A stretch of 33,770 nt of DNA from positions 1-33,770 of the forward strand of contig NZ_JACXWX010000053.1 of NCBI RefSeq assembly GCF_014764505.1, read 5' to 3'. The position numbers and the translations under genes are program-made. The DNA comes from Phormidium tenue FACHB-886 (GTDB lineage: Bacteria > Cyanobacteriota > Cyanobacteriia > Elainellales > Elainellaceae). Positions 1 to 9,093 of the stretch are shown here, piece after piece (position 1 is the first letter of the stretch; the number at the start of each line of letters is the position of its first letter). The notes under the pieces were generated by a model. It had not been told where the DNA came from, did no database searches, and worked only from the letters and a program-made list of their open reading frames with translations.

Positions 1-150
1 GTAGCCACGATAGGTATAGCTGCAAATAAAGGTGCTCCGTTGGCACTGTTGATTACGACATTTGTAACGGGGTTTTCCAGCACTAGAGCGACCATGCCTG
101 ACGATATCATCACTGCCACAGTCTGGACAAACAACGGGTTCTAACACCAT
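1..150 (-). CDS. insA: IS1-family transposase InsA N-terminus (partial, runs off the left edge)
   Basis: Reading the minus strand from the ATG at 150 gives 50 codons that continue past the window edge. The peptide carries the IS1 InsA zinc-finger pattern: CPDCGSDDIVRHGRS, then RYKCRN, a CQRSTF stretch and the YTYRGY signature. In IS1 elements InsA is the DNA-binding protein that binds the terminal repeats, and it is made as InsAB' by frameshifting. The ATG lies 64 bp from the probable element end at about 214, the normal distance for IS1. Only the N-terminus is visible, so it is not known whether the element is intact. The family assignment rests on these motifs and is strong. Confidence 0.85.
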   Translation of the reverse strand, partial: MVLEPVVCPDCGSDDIVRHGRSSAGKPRYKCRNQQCQRSTFICSYTYRGY

Positions 151-214
151 GCTGCAATTTCAGAAAAAACATCTCTCTAATTCTCTCTCATTTCAACACG
201 TCTAGAACATTACC
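1..214 (-). mobile_element. IS1-like element, left end only
   Basis: The STAND coding sequence breaks abruptly at about 214-205. Read on the minus strand, the sequence from 214 begins GGTAATGTTCTAGACGTG, which resembles the GGTGATG... start of IS1 terminal repeats. An insA gene follows inward at 150. The exact boundary and the target-site duplication cannot be confirmed because the other end lies outside the window. Confidence 0.65.
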
Positions 215-2082
215 CCGGTTGCCAGTAAGCTGCCCTCTGGGTTAAGGCTGACTGACATCACGCTGCTTAAGGTCTCTGCAAACACAGATGTGGCTAAATC
301 AGCGTTGCGAAAATTGACACCTGCCAGGTTGACCGGCCGCAAGTCGGCTTGCCATATGCTTAGCCGCGAAAAGTCACAGCTTCGCAAATCGGCTTGCAGA
401 TGTACCAGCAGGTTGAGCAGGTTTCCAGCAGTATAGTTTGGCTGAGGTGCTTGTTGTTGCTGTTCTAATAGAGTTTTCAACTGCTGTTCAAGTCCTGCTG
501 AATTGCCAAACTGGAGCAGCAACTGTTCAGCGATCGGTTCCACAATCAATCGCTTTTGTATCTCTCGAACATAGTCTTTTGCCTGTGCTCTAATTAGCGC
601 ATGGCTTTGCAATAAGGTTGTCATTGGTCGTTTGTCATTTGTTCTTTGCATTTTACCTTCTGACGACGAATAACCAATGACAAATGACTGCTCTAATTCA
701 CTACAAACTTGCTTGATCAACCGCTCCGTGGCATATTCCAGTACAACAGGTTGAAGCAAGAACTGCTCACCCTCCTTTTCAATCAGAGATCGCCGTAACA
801 ATGACTGCAGTGCATCTGGAAGTCTGCGCCTGGAAGCCTTAGTTACTAAATTCTGATTCAACTCGGAAAGCGAGACGGGTTCCCGGTTAATCGCTAACTC
901 AAACAGCATTTCCTGCTCAATGTCAGTTAGGCGATCGAACTGGTGCTGGAGCAAGTCTCGAATATCATCAAAAACGGCCGACCCCTGCTGCACATATTTC
1001 AATATTTCAGCAATGCTGCCACTAAAAAGGTCTTGGGTTGTGGCTGCCACTAGTTTCAGCGCCAGAGGGTTGCCACCGTAATGAGTGACTAATCTCTCCC
1101 AGTCTGATTCTGTTCCCGTAAACGCTCCTTTATAGCGAAATAGTTCTTGTCCTGCTTCTGGGGTCAGTCCTTTTAGCAGCAGTGTTCGCACTGATTGCTG
1201 CGTTCCTTCTAGCGGCACAATCTCTCTAGGCTTTTCGCGACTCGTGAGCAGCAAGCAACTTTGATGGGCGACTCCCCCAATCTGTTTGAATAGCTGACCA
1301 TAGCCTTCATAGCCGATTCGATATTGTGCAGCTTGCCCGACACTCAGAATCGTCTCGACATTATCCAGGATCAGCAAACAGCGCTTTTGACGCAACCCCG
1401 ACCTTAGCTTCAGCAGTTTCCCATCCAAGCTGCTTGGCACACCGATGTCCTCTCCCTGTGCCCGCAATAGCATGGGTAACACCGTCTCTAGCCACTCTTC
1501 AAACGGTGGGGCATTTTGCAGCGATCGCCACACCACCACCTCAAACTTGGTTTGAATCTGCTGCACCAGTTTGGCAGCCAGAGTACTTTTACCGATTCCA
1601 CCAATCCCCAGCAGTGCCACGACTCGACAGCGCTCCGTCACAATCCATTGCTCCAGAGTTTGTAGTTCCCTAGTTCGCCCACAGAACTGGGTTACATCCA
1701 TCGCCTCTCCCCACTCAGCCTGGAGCTGAGGCAGAACGGTCTGAGCAGCGGTAGCTGAAGGCGAGGCACTTGGTGGCTCAACGACTAAAGTCTGGGTTTG
1801 GGTGGCATCAATCAATGACTGCCGCCACTGATGTTCTAATGCCCCTCGAAAGTTGGTTTTACTGACAGGCTCCCCGAAGGCTTGTTCCAGCAGATGCCAG
1901 AGTTTGGGACCAACGTTGCGCTTGATATAGCTGAGCGAATAGCCAGACACCTCAGCAATTTGCTCGTAGGTCTGCTCTTGCAAAGCACCCAGGAGAATAG
2001 CAGCTTCTACTTCATTGAGCCGTCTACCCACTTTGGCGAAGATGACGGAATTAGCAACGTGCAGGGCATCCTCTAAATCCAC
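202..2082 (-). pseudogene. STAND ATPase (vMAP-N / NB-ARC / WD40), 3' end removed by IS1
   Basis: A 626-residue product starting at a GTG codon (2082-2080). Residues 1-80 are a cyanobacterial vMAP-N type HTH region. Residues 134-250 are an NB-ARC ATPase with Walker A GIGGIGKST (159-167) and Walker B CLLILDNVE (235-243). The rest is a helical region followed by pentapeptide-like A(D/N)L repeats around 565-605. The frame then enters what looks like the first WD40 blade (SLNPEGSLLATG) and stops three codons later inside IS1 sequence. Relatives in this family usually continue into many WD40 repeats, so the sensor part is missing here. STAND proteins of this type act as ATP-driven signalling switches, and a protein without its WD40 propeller may be inactive or constitutive. 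The domain calls are firm. The loss of function is inferred. Confidence 0.85.
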
Positions 2083-2492
2083 TGTCTTTTACTTCATTAC
2101 TTTATGAACGGTAGTGGTCTGATTCTACCTCCAGGTCAGGTGAACTTTCTGTTTTGAGCATGACCAGACTAGAACTGAGGCAAGAGAGGGGATTTAGCTA
2201 AGTCAAACCAAAATAGATGACGAAAAAGTTCACCTATCCTTCAGTATTTAGCCTCGTCATATTGACCTCAAAGTAGTGAATTTATAGGTAACGACAAACC
2301 CCAAAAACTTCTCTAATGTAATGACATCAGGTTCAAAGGCACGAGGGAAAGGACTTAGCAAACCACTCACTCCTGGTCGCCTGATACCCTTCACAATTTC
2401 CCGATTTCTAGCAGTAACCCAGTCCTACGCCCCCAACCCGATCGCTAGGCTAAGTTTCTGCTGCAACGGATTCACTATCTAGGAGGTTCAGT
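2083..2492. promoter_or_regulatory. Divergent intergenic region with inverted repeats
   Basis: This 410-bp gap separates the minus-strand STAND gene from the plus-strand NmrA-like gene and must hold both promoters. It contains a perfect 11-bp inverted repeat, AGGTGAACTTT at 2138-2148 and AAAGTTCACCT at 2225-2235, 76 bp apart. A second repeat, GGTAG-N10-CTACC, lies at 2110-2129. No coding signal was seen. By chance alone about one 11-bp pair at this distance is expected in a window this size, so a regulatory role is only possible. Confidence 0.35.
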
Positions 2493-3248
2493 ATGAAGAT
2501 TGTCGTTATCGGTGGCACCGGACTCATCGGAACAAAGCTCGTGAACAATCTGCGTCAGCTTGGGCATGAGGTCGTGGCGGCATCACCCAGAGTAGGCATC
2601 AACGCTATCACCGGTGAGGGACTGGCTGAGGCACTTACAGGCGCTCAGGTTGTCGTTGATGTGGCAAACTCGCCTTCGTTTGAGGACAAGGCAGTTTTAG
2701 AGTTCTTTGAGACATCCGGTCGTAATCTTCTTGCCGCAGAAGCGATCGCTGGCGTGGGACATCACGTGGCGCTGTCGGTCGTCAATGCCGATCGCTTGCC
2801 CGACAGTGGCTACATGCGGGCAAAGGTTGCCCAGGAGAAGCTGATTAAGGATTCTAAGCTTTCTTATACGATCCTGCGTGCAACGCAGTTCTTCGAGTTC
2901 CTCAGTGGCATCGCTCAATCGAACACTGACGGGCAAACCGTTCGCTTGTCACCTGCCCTCGTGCAGCCGATTGCGTCAGATGATGTGGCTGCCGTACTGA
3001 CTGATATCACAGTCGGGGCACCCCTGAACGGCACGATCGAGGTGGCTGGTCCCGAAAAATTCCGTCTCGACGAACTCGTTCAACGATTCTTAATCGCAAA
3101 CAACGACACACGCAACATAATCACAGACATCCACGCCCGCTACTTCGGCATAGAGCTGAACGATCACTCCCTCACCCCCGGTGATGAACCGCGCATTGGG
3201 GCAACAAACTTCGATCAGTGGCTCGATCGCCAACGTAACGCGGCATAG
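2493..3248 (+). CDS. NmrA-like / atypical SDR NAD(P)-binding protein
   Basis: A 251-residue Rossmann-fold protein. The N-terminus MKIVVIGGTGLIGTKLV carries the GGTGxIG dinucleotide-binding loop of the atypical SDR/NmrA group. The sequence SVVNADRLPDSGYMRAKVAQEKLI followed by YTILRATQFFEF is typical of NmrA-like sugar-epimerase relatives that sense redox cofactor or reduce small substrates. The start is well supported by a perfect AGGAGG ribosome-binding site at 2481-2486, six bases before the ATG. It stands alone, transcribed away from the STAND gene. The substrate is unknown, and the gene may be a redox-sensing regulator rather than an enzyme. Confidence 0.85.
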   Translation: MKIVVIGGTGLIGTKLVNNLRQLGHEVVAASPRVGINAITGEGLAEALTGAQVVVDVANSPSFEDKAVLEFFETSGRNLLAAEAIAGVGHHVALSVVNADRLPDSGYMRAKVAQEKLIKDSKLSYTILRATQFFEFLSGIAQSNTDGQTVRLSPALVQPIASDDVAAVLTDITVGAPLNGTIEVAGPEKFRLDELVQRFLIANNDTRNIITDIHARYFGIELNDHSLTPGDEPRIGATNFDQWLDRQRNAA

Positions 3249-3486
3249 CCGACACTCGTTCATCCCATAGCTCTTAACGGTTGCTTCCTGCCCGTTGTGA
3301 CGAAGATGACGGGCGGGAGGTAGCCTCGCCAATCCCCATCGGTTCGTCATTCTGCGCTAGGCGATCGACAAACAGGTCAAACTGCGCAGATTTGAGAACC
3401 TAGCACGATTCGTAGACCGCATGAACGTCGATTCGATCTGAGATGAGGGCATCATACGGCGGATTTGTATTCAAAGGAGAACCCAA

Positions 3487-3942
3487 ATGTTCACTAGATT
3501 TCTCCACGGAGTTGCATTCGCAGCACTCTCCATATTCGCAGCTTTTTTCGTATTCACAGCACTTCCTGTATTCACAGCTTCAGCCGATGAAGTGTCTACT
3601 GATAAGTCTAAGATAACGCTGGTTTTTGATCACGCCCTTCCGAATGTGCCCGGCAAGAGTATAAAAGGCGTGCTGGTCGAATACCAACCGGGTGGCTCGA
3701 ATCCCGCGCATACCCATCCAGACTCGGCTTTCATCTATGCAACAGTCCTGGAGGGTGCGATTCGTAGCAAAATCAATGATAATCCGGAGCAGATGTATCA
3801 GGCTGGTGAGAACTTTTTTGAATTACCTGGCAATCATCATCTTGTCAGCGCAAATGCCAGCGATACTCAACCCATGCGCATGCTAGCTGTCTTTGTCGTC
3901 GATACCGATGAAACGAACCTGGTCACGCCCGACAAAGAGTGA
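3487..3942 (+). CDS. Secreted single-domain cupin protein
   Basis: A 151-residue protein. Residues 1-33 form a signal peptide with a long hydrophobic core ending in ASA, so cleavage probably occurs before Asp34. The mature part is a small beta-barrel cupin. Motif 1 supplies H75 and H77 (PAHTHPDS) and E89. Motif 2 (AGENFFELPGNHHLVSANA) supplies the fourth ligand, H117 or H118. The metal site therefore looks complete. A Shine-Dalgarno sequence, AAAGGAGA, lies at about 3474-3481. Cupins of this kind are often seen next to oxidoreductases such as the NmrA-like gene 238 bp upstream, but the reaction is not known. It could be a periplasmic dioxygenase-like or binding protein. Confidence 0.85.
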   Translation: MFTRFLHGVAFAALSIFAAFFVFTALPVFTASADEVSTDKSKITLVFDHALPNVPGKSIKGVLVEYQPGGSNPAHTHPDSAFIYATVLEGAIRSKINDNPEQMYQAGENFFELPGNHHLVSANASDTQPMRMLAVFVVDTDETNLVTPDKE

Positions 3943-4676
3943 GACGTAAAATCGGACATTAGAAAAGGAACGATCGTGTCACATCCCCGATTTGCCTCTG
4001 CTACTGCAAGTCCGCTCCAAAATCCTCAATGAGGAATTACAGTCCACTTTCCAACAATGGTATGCAGGATTTGCTGTCGAAGAGGTGAAACCTGCTCTCA
4101 CAGCCTGATTCCCCACGTTTTTTCCGTTCTCATTGTTCACCACCCTGATCCTTGTATCTTAAGAAGAGTGGTAGACGGTCAATCCTCGGGTTTCTTAAAG
4201 CCGTTGATGAGCATGGGTCGTCACGCTTCTCGAAGTGCTGAGAACTCGTAAAATCGCCTGGACTTTTAAGTCCGCATGGAGCAAGGAAGAGTGCAGCCTT
4301 CACCCCATTCCCTCTCATTTGGCCGTCTCTGCGGGAATAACGTAGTGAGATTGGGGAGGGAGTGACATTGGCTGAAATCCCTGATAGGTTCACATTGCCA
4401 ACATCGTAGGCAAGTCCTGCCAGAACGGCTCCATATATTAAGCAATATTCTCATACATTAAGCAATATTTTGCCACCAGTATCAAAAGCTCGGAAGAACC
4501 TTGCATTGACCCAACTGACAATTACATTGCCCACCTCAAACTTTCAAAGTTAGCAGTCACCTTTTCATTTGCGAAACTGATCAGATCGCACTGCTCAATT
4601 CATCAATATTGATCCAACGAGATTCCCGAAAGAAAAGACACTAGGATGCGTCCAAACAGCAATTCGAGACGACCTA
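3943..4676. other. Gene-poor stretch with probable gene debris
   Basis: No intact gene was seen in this 734-bp stretch. An open frame on the plus strand at 3977-4108 lacks a good start and reads like the tail of a protein (ILNEELQSTFQQWYAGFAVE, then stop). I do not recognise it, and it may be the remnant of a disrupted gene. From 4432 to 4471 there is a tandem 20-bp repeat. The stretch ends at the IS21 istA remnant and may include the old left end of that element. Confidence 0.4.
4432..4471. repeat. Tandem 20-bp direct repeat (two copies)
   Basis: Two adjacent units, CATATATTAAGCAATATTCT (4432-4451) and CATACATTAAGCAATATTTT (4452-4471), agree at 18 of 20 positions and share the exact 13-mer ATTAAGCAATATT. 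IS21-family elements are known to carry several internal repeats of roughly this size near their ends, where transposase binds. The repeat lies about 205 bp upstream of the istA remnant. A terminal binding-site array is therefore a reasonable inference but is unproven. Confidence 0.5.
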
Positions 4677-4915
4677 GTGCCCGTAGTAATAAAATATCAA
4701 CAGGTTCAACTGTACATGAACGCAAAGCAATTGGGACACTCCCAACAAACAGCGGCAGCCAAAGCGGGCATTTCACCGCGTACGGCTCGTAGCATTGAAA
4801 GTAGTAACCATCGACCGAAACGAGGACGACCGAGAGACTGGAAAGCCCGCAAAGACCCCCTCGATGGGCATTGGGAAGCAGATCTGTTGCCGATGCTAGA
4901 ACGGGACCCTCGACT
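4677..4915 (+). pseudogene. istA: IS21-family IstA transposase, N-terminal remnant
   Basis: The frame opens at GTG 4677 and stays open to 4970. Up to about residue 82 it matches the N-terminal DNA-binding region of IS21 IstA: QVQLYMNAKQLGHSQQTAAA, then KAGISPRTARSIE (HTH), then RGRPRDWKARKDPLDGHWEA and LLPMLERDPRLEP. In intact IstA the sequence continues into the rest of that region and the DDE core. Here it turns after LEPM into unrelated residues and stops. The DDE catalytic domain and the istB ATPase gene are absent. It is an inactive fragment left by deletion. Confidence 0.75.
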
Positions 4916-5080
4916 TGAACCCATGAACCCCTACCTCAAGCACGGTTCTGGAGACAAGCCGCCTCGGTGACGGGGTGGCTTAGTCTAACTCCCTCATCGC
5001 AGATGATTAAAGTCCCGAAGGAACTACTCGATTGTTGGTTCGACTTACTGTGCTACGCTGCTTAATTGGCTAAAGTCGAA

Positions 5081-6673
5081 CTAAGAAGAGGCATAGATAC
5101 GACTAACGGCTACCTCTGCTGCTAGCCGTCCAGTTTGAGCCGCTCCGTTCATATAGCCATAGAATTCATCGCTGAGATGCTCGCCTGCAAAAATAAGATT
5201 ATCAACATTGACGGTTTGAATTTTTTCGAGATTGTCTGACTCAAAGTACAAATACTCGCTAAATTCTGTATACTGCCCGGGTTTGAAGCTGGTATAACCG
5301 CCGCGCACGAGCGGGTCTTGCCCCCAAGCTGTACGAAGGAAACGATTGCTAACGGCATCTTTAAAGCCAGGAATTACTATGTTCGCTCGTTCAGCAAATT
5401 GGTTGCCCTGCCAATGGGTGCGATCTGCTCGTGAGGCGATTACTTCGCTGCCACCCAAGAAAAAGGTGAGTACCCCCTCAGCTTGATTCCCCTGCCACTG
5501 AGTGTCTTCCCAAGCCGCGCAGAAACCGAGATCGCTCCAAGCTTCTCCGACAAAGCCGTTGTCTTGTTGCCAAACCTTTGTGCGAAATCCCGCCAACAGC
5601 TTTTCATTCGCTCCGAGATTGACTTCGTGGATGAAACGTTTCAGTGTCTCCGGTAATTCTACCTGGAGCTGAACCTGCCGTAACACTGGGAATGGAATTG
5701 CCACGATTGCATAATCAGCAGTGACAACCGACGCATCAGCAAAGGTGATGCGAAATCCTGTTTCCTGTGCAGCCAGCTCTGTTAACCGCTTGTTGGTTTG
5801 AATCTGTCCAGATAGCTCCTTGGCAAGGCAATCGATGATTTTGCTGCTACCGCCTTCCACTAGAAACGCTTCATCGCTACTAATTAGTTCTGCTTCGTCA
5901 CCGTTGACGGTGGGTAAGTTAAATAGCAGCTGCAAGGCAGAAGACTCATGCGGTTCAACACCGTATTCACTGCGGATGGTGAGTTCGATTAGCGTGCGAA
6001 TGAAGGGTTGCGAAATTTTATCGGCATGGACATCAAGATAATCTGCAATAGAAAGTTGATCCAAACGCGGGGCATGTTGATCGAAATCCTCGTCTAGCAG
6101 GGCAACATCCTGAGCAATCTGCTGCGCTAGCGGATATAGATTTGTGGAAATTTCGGCTTCCGACCTTGCCTTTCCGTCTAACCAATAGGCAGTTTCGGGA
6201 AATGCTGATTGAGCGACCGCTTCAGCGCGATTGAATAAGCGCAACCCAAACTCTTCAACCAACGCCAACATATCGGTGTGGTCGGAGTTAATAAAACAAC
6301 CGCCCAGATCATTCACTAAACCGGGGCTGATGATACCAGTAACTGATTGAATTCGTCCACCAACCCGCGATTTGGCTTCATAGATGGTTGCAGGCAAGCC
6401 TACTTTTTTAAGCTGATAGGCGGCATTCAAGCCAGCCAGTCCACCGCCAACGATAGCGATCGCAGGGCTAGATTTGTTCCAGGCTTGCAATGATCGTGGC
6501 AAGACGGTGCTGGCAAGGGTAGTACCTCCTGCCAATGCGGATAGTTTTAAGAATCGTCGCCGCTTCAATGAAGAAGCATTAAGGGACAATGCAGAATCGT
6601 TGGTCGAGATAGGTTGTGGATGGGCTTTCCGTAAAACGCGGATGAGCATTTGAAAAAGGGGAGTGTGTGCCAT
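5081..6673 (-). CDS. Tat-exported flavin monoamine oxidase family protein
   Basis: A 530-residue FAD-dependent amine oxidase. A twin-arginine signal, KRRRFLKLSALAGG, occupies residues 37-50, which is unusually far from the start because of an extra N-terminal 36 residues. Residues 74-86 (IVGGGLAGLNAAY) form the FAD Rossmann loop and SRVGGRI (102-108) is the GG-doublet. The C-terminal block NLIFAGEHLSDEFYGYMNGA (about 490-510) is the second FAD contact of this family. The likely reaction is oxidative deamination of an amine or L-amino acid in the periplasm, releasing ammonia and peroxide. This would suit a neighbourhood devoted to nitrogen compounds. A shorter start nearer the twin arginines is possible. 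Confidence 0.85.
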   Translation of the reverse strand: MAHTPLFQMLIRVLRKAHPQPISTNDSALSLNASSLKRRRFLKLSALAGGTTLASTVLPRSLQAWNKSSPAIAIVGGGLAGLNAAYQLKKVGLPATIYEAKSRVGGRIQSVTGIISPGLVNDLGGCFINSDHTDMLALVEEFGLRLFNRAEAVAQSAFPETAYWLDGKARSEAEISTNLYPLAQQIAQDVALLDEDFDQHAPRLDQLSIADYLDVHADKISQPFIRTLIELTIRSEYGVEPHESSALQLLFNLPTVNGDEAELISSDEAFLVEGGSSKIIDCLAKELSGQIQTNKRLTELAAQETGFRITFADASVVTADYAIVAIPFPVLRQVQLQVELPETLKRFIHEVNLGANEKLLAGFRTKVWQQDNGFVGEAWSDLGFCAAWEDTQWQGNQAEGVLTFFLGGSEVIASRADRTHWQGNQFAERANIVIPGFKDAVSNRFLRTAWGQDPLVRGGYTSFKPGQYTEFSEYLYFESDNLEKIQTVNVDNLIFAGEHLSDEFYGYMNGAAQTGRLAAEVAVSRIYASS

Positions 6674-6993
6674 ATCACTTCACTGCTTGTGAATTTGAAG
6701 AGGAAATAGCAACGAGATTATCGAAGCAATCTTTGAAGTGTTTGATGAAATATGCTGAACGCATCTGTTTTGTCTCCAGGAGGATGCTTTAAAGAGCTTA
6801 GGTTGAGTGACCAAAGCTTAATGCTAGAGTTTATCACTCCATATCCATCTACAAATTAATCTGTCGTTCTCAATCTCTCAATGTGCAACTAGATTTTGAC
6901 GGGAACGGTGAGCAGATTTACAGCGGTTATTGCTTGAGCAAGCCACAATTTGATAGCCTGAGTACGTCTCGCAAGATCAGAAACTAGCTGCTC
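6674..6993. promoter_or_regulatory. Upstream region of the amine oxidase
   Basis: This 320-bp stretch separates the amine oxidase start from the IS630 remnant. A perfect inverted repeat, TTCAC-N5-GTGAA, lies at 6679-6693. It is five bases upstream of the amine oxidase ATG and overlaps its ribosome-binding region, so it could be an operator or a translation-blocking hairpin. The rest is AT-rich and shows no coding signal. The terminal repeat of the IS630 element is probably in the right part but could not be identified. Confidence 0.35.
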
Positions 6994-7581
6994 ATGCCTG
7001 CCCCTCTGTCTATTGATTTACGGCAAAGAATTATCGCTGCGTATGAGGCGAAAGAAGGATCTCAACGACAATTGGCAAAGCGATTCAAAGTGAGCCTATC
7101 ATTCGTCAGAGATCTAATGCGACACTACCTAGGCGAGCGCCTGTATGACAGCGAGGCTCCTAAGGATGGTGGTCGAAATATCTCGTTGCTTGGTGGCATG
7201 AGTATCAATGGGTTGATTGCCACTTTGAGCATTGTTGGCAGCGTCAATACTGACGTGCTCTTGTTCTACATCCAGGCAATTCTGATTCCTCAATTGTGGA
7301 CCGGAGCCATCATTGTGATGGATAACTTACCCGTTCATCATGCCTCGGTCATTCAAGAGACCATTGAAGCAGTTGTAGCAAAAGTGGTGTTTTTGCCACC
7401 TTATTCCTCTGACCTTTCCATTAAGTTATGTTGGTCAAAACTCAAGCAACTGTTGCGATCTGCTAAAGCTCGAACTAGAGAAGCACTTGATCAAGCGTTA
7501 ACCCAGATTATCAATGAGTGCACAGCGCAGGCACTAGTCTATCAAAGAGAGGTATATTCGCGAGAATTGAATGAATCGTAA
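6994..7581 (+). pseudogene. IS630-family transposase with internal deletion and lost catalytic Glu
   Basis: The frame encodes 195 residues, against roughly 340 for an intact IS630 transposase. Residues 1-45 are the N-terminal HTH (MPAPLSIDLRQRIIAAYEAK onwards). The sequence then jumps directly to the middle of the DDE domain (GERLYDSEAPKDGGRNISLL), so the linker and the strand carrying the first catalytic Asp are missing. The second Asp is present in IVMDNLPVHH. The third position reads SDLSIKLCWSKLKQ where the family has NPIE-x-x-WS, so the catalytic Glu is Lys. It is certainly inactive. It ends only 87 bp before the hydantoinase start and marks one edge of the metabolic island. Confidence 0.85.
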
Positions 7582-7668
7582 CAAACTTTGAATAGATATT
7601 TGAAGATCTTAACTGTGCAGTCTATCAAAATCCTTCAGAATTGTCTCACTGATGAATTCACTGCTGCC

Positions 7669-9093
7669 ATGACTTCTTTTGATCTGATCATTCGTAACGG
7701 GACGATCGCAACTGCTTCTGACATCACGCAATGCGATATTGGGATTCAAAACGGAAAAATTGTCTCATTGGCAGCACAGTTATCAGGAACTGTTGAAGAA
7801 ATCGATGCAGCCGGAAAATATGTCCTGCCCGGCGGGGTGGATAGTCATTGTCACATGGATCAGCCGATGGGGGGCGGAGTTGTGATGGCAGATGACTTTT
7901 ACACGGCAACGCGATCGGCGGTTTGTGGCGGCACGACGACCGTGATTCCCTTTGCCTGTCAGTTCAAGGGCGGTTCACTCAAAGATGCAGTGGAGGATTA
8001 TCATCGACGTGCCAATGGCAGAGCAGTTGCCGATTATGCCTTTCATCTAATTGTGTCTGACCCGACCTTAGCGGTGATAAGCCATGAGCTACCGACGCTG
8101 ATTGAGGCAGGCTACACCTCGTTCAAAATCTACATGACCTATGACGATTTAAAGCTGAATGATTATCAGTTGCTTTCAGTCCTGGCACTGGCGCGCCGGG
8201 AGCGAGCCTTTGTCATGGTTCACGCCGAAAATGCGGATTGCATTGCCTGGATGGTAGAGCAGTTGGAAGCAGCAGGGCACACTGCTCCCAAGTACCATGC
8301 CACTTCCCGTCCAATGGTCGTTGAACGCGAGGCAACTCATCGAGCAATTGCCCTTTCCGAACTGGTCGATGTTCCGATTCTAATTGTTCATGTTTCCGGC
8401 AAAGAAGCCGTGGAGCAGATCCAGTGGGCACAGAATCGTGGGCTTAAACTTTATGCCGAAACCTGTCCGCAGTATCTCTTCTTGTCAGAGGAGGATTTAG
8501 ACCTTCCTGGATTTGAAGGGGCGAAATGTGTCTGTAGCCCACCCCCACGCAGTAAGGCGAATCAGCAGGTGATTTGGAACGGTCTTGCAAGCGGTGTGTT
8601 TCAGGTGGTTTCTTCAGATCACGCTCCCTTTCGCTATGCCGACCCGCAGGGTAAACAGCTACAGGGACAAACCACGCCGTTTACCTCCATCCCCAACGGC
8701 ATTCCTGGCATTGAAACACGATTGCCGCTTTTGTTTTCTGAAGGAGTTGGCAAAGGTCGCATCGACCTGAATCAGTTTGTAGCATTAACGTCCACGAATG
8801 CTGCTAAGCTTTACGGTTTGTATCCCCGCAAAGGGACGATCGCCATTGGCTCTGATGCTGACCTGGTAATTTGGGATGCAGAACGGGAAGTAACCATAAC
8901 CAACGATCGTCTGCACCACAATGTTGACTACACACCCTATGAGGGAATGAAACTGCGCGGCTATCCTGAAATTACACTGTCGCGAGGTGAGGTAGTCTGG
9001 CGGGATGGCGAAATGCTGGCAAAGGAGGGACGAGGGTTGTTTTTACCGTGCGATCGCTCTCCCTATGCCCGTCCTAAAACTGTTCAGGAATAA
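7669..9093 (+). CDS. Dihydropyrimidinase / D-hydantoinase
   Basis: A 474-residue cyclic amidohydrolase that opens the ring of dihydropyrimidines or 5-substituted hydantoins to N-carbamoyl amino acids in the cytoplasm. The binuclear metal set is complete: H60 and H62 (DSHCHMDQP), carbamylated K153 (SFKIYMTYDD), H185 (MVHAEN), H241 (IVHVSGKEA) and D317 (SSDHAPF). I chose the ATG at 7669 because the protein then begins MTSFDLIIRNGTI, as the family does. A TTG at 7588 would add 27 unlikely residues. The gene is followed with no gap (stop TAA, then ATG) by another amidohydrolase, so they are co-translated. No obvious N-carbamoylase partner is adjacent. The M20 protein or the amidases further on could fill that role. 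Confidence 0.93.
   Translation: MTSFDLIIRNGTIATASDITQCDIGIQNGKIVSLAAQLSGTVEEIDAAGKYVLPGGVDSHCHMDQPMGGGVVMADDFYTATRSAVCGGTTTVIPFACQFKGGSLKDAVEDYHRRANGRAVADYAFHLIVSDPTLAVISHELPTLIEAGYTSFKIYMTYDDLKLNDYQLLSVLALARRERAFVMVHAENADCIAWMVEQLEAAGHTAPKYHATSRPMVVEREATHRAIALSELVDVPILIVHVSGKEAVEQIQWAQNRGLKLYAETCPQYLFLSEEDLDLPGFEGAKCVCSPPPRSKANQQVIWNGLASGVFQVVSSDHAPFRYADPQGKQLQGQTTPFTSIPNGIPGIETRLPLLFSEGVGKGRIDLNQFVALTSTNAAKLYGLYPRKGTIAIGSDADLVIWDAEREVTITNDRLHHNVDYTPYEGMKLRGYPEITLSRGEVVWRDGEMLAKEGRGLFLPCDRSPYARPKTVQE

Noticed and set aside
1326-1673. 115-codon ORF opposite the NB-ARC domain
   Set aside because: It is an antisense shadow of the STAND gene with low-complexity Ala/Ser/Pro composition.
7588-7668. 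N-terminal extension of the hydantoinase from a TTG codon
   Set aside because: The 27 extra residues do not resemble the family, and the ATG at 7669 gives the standard start.
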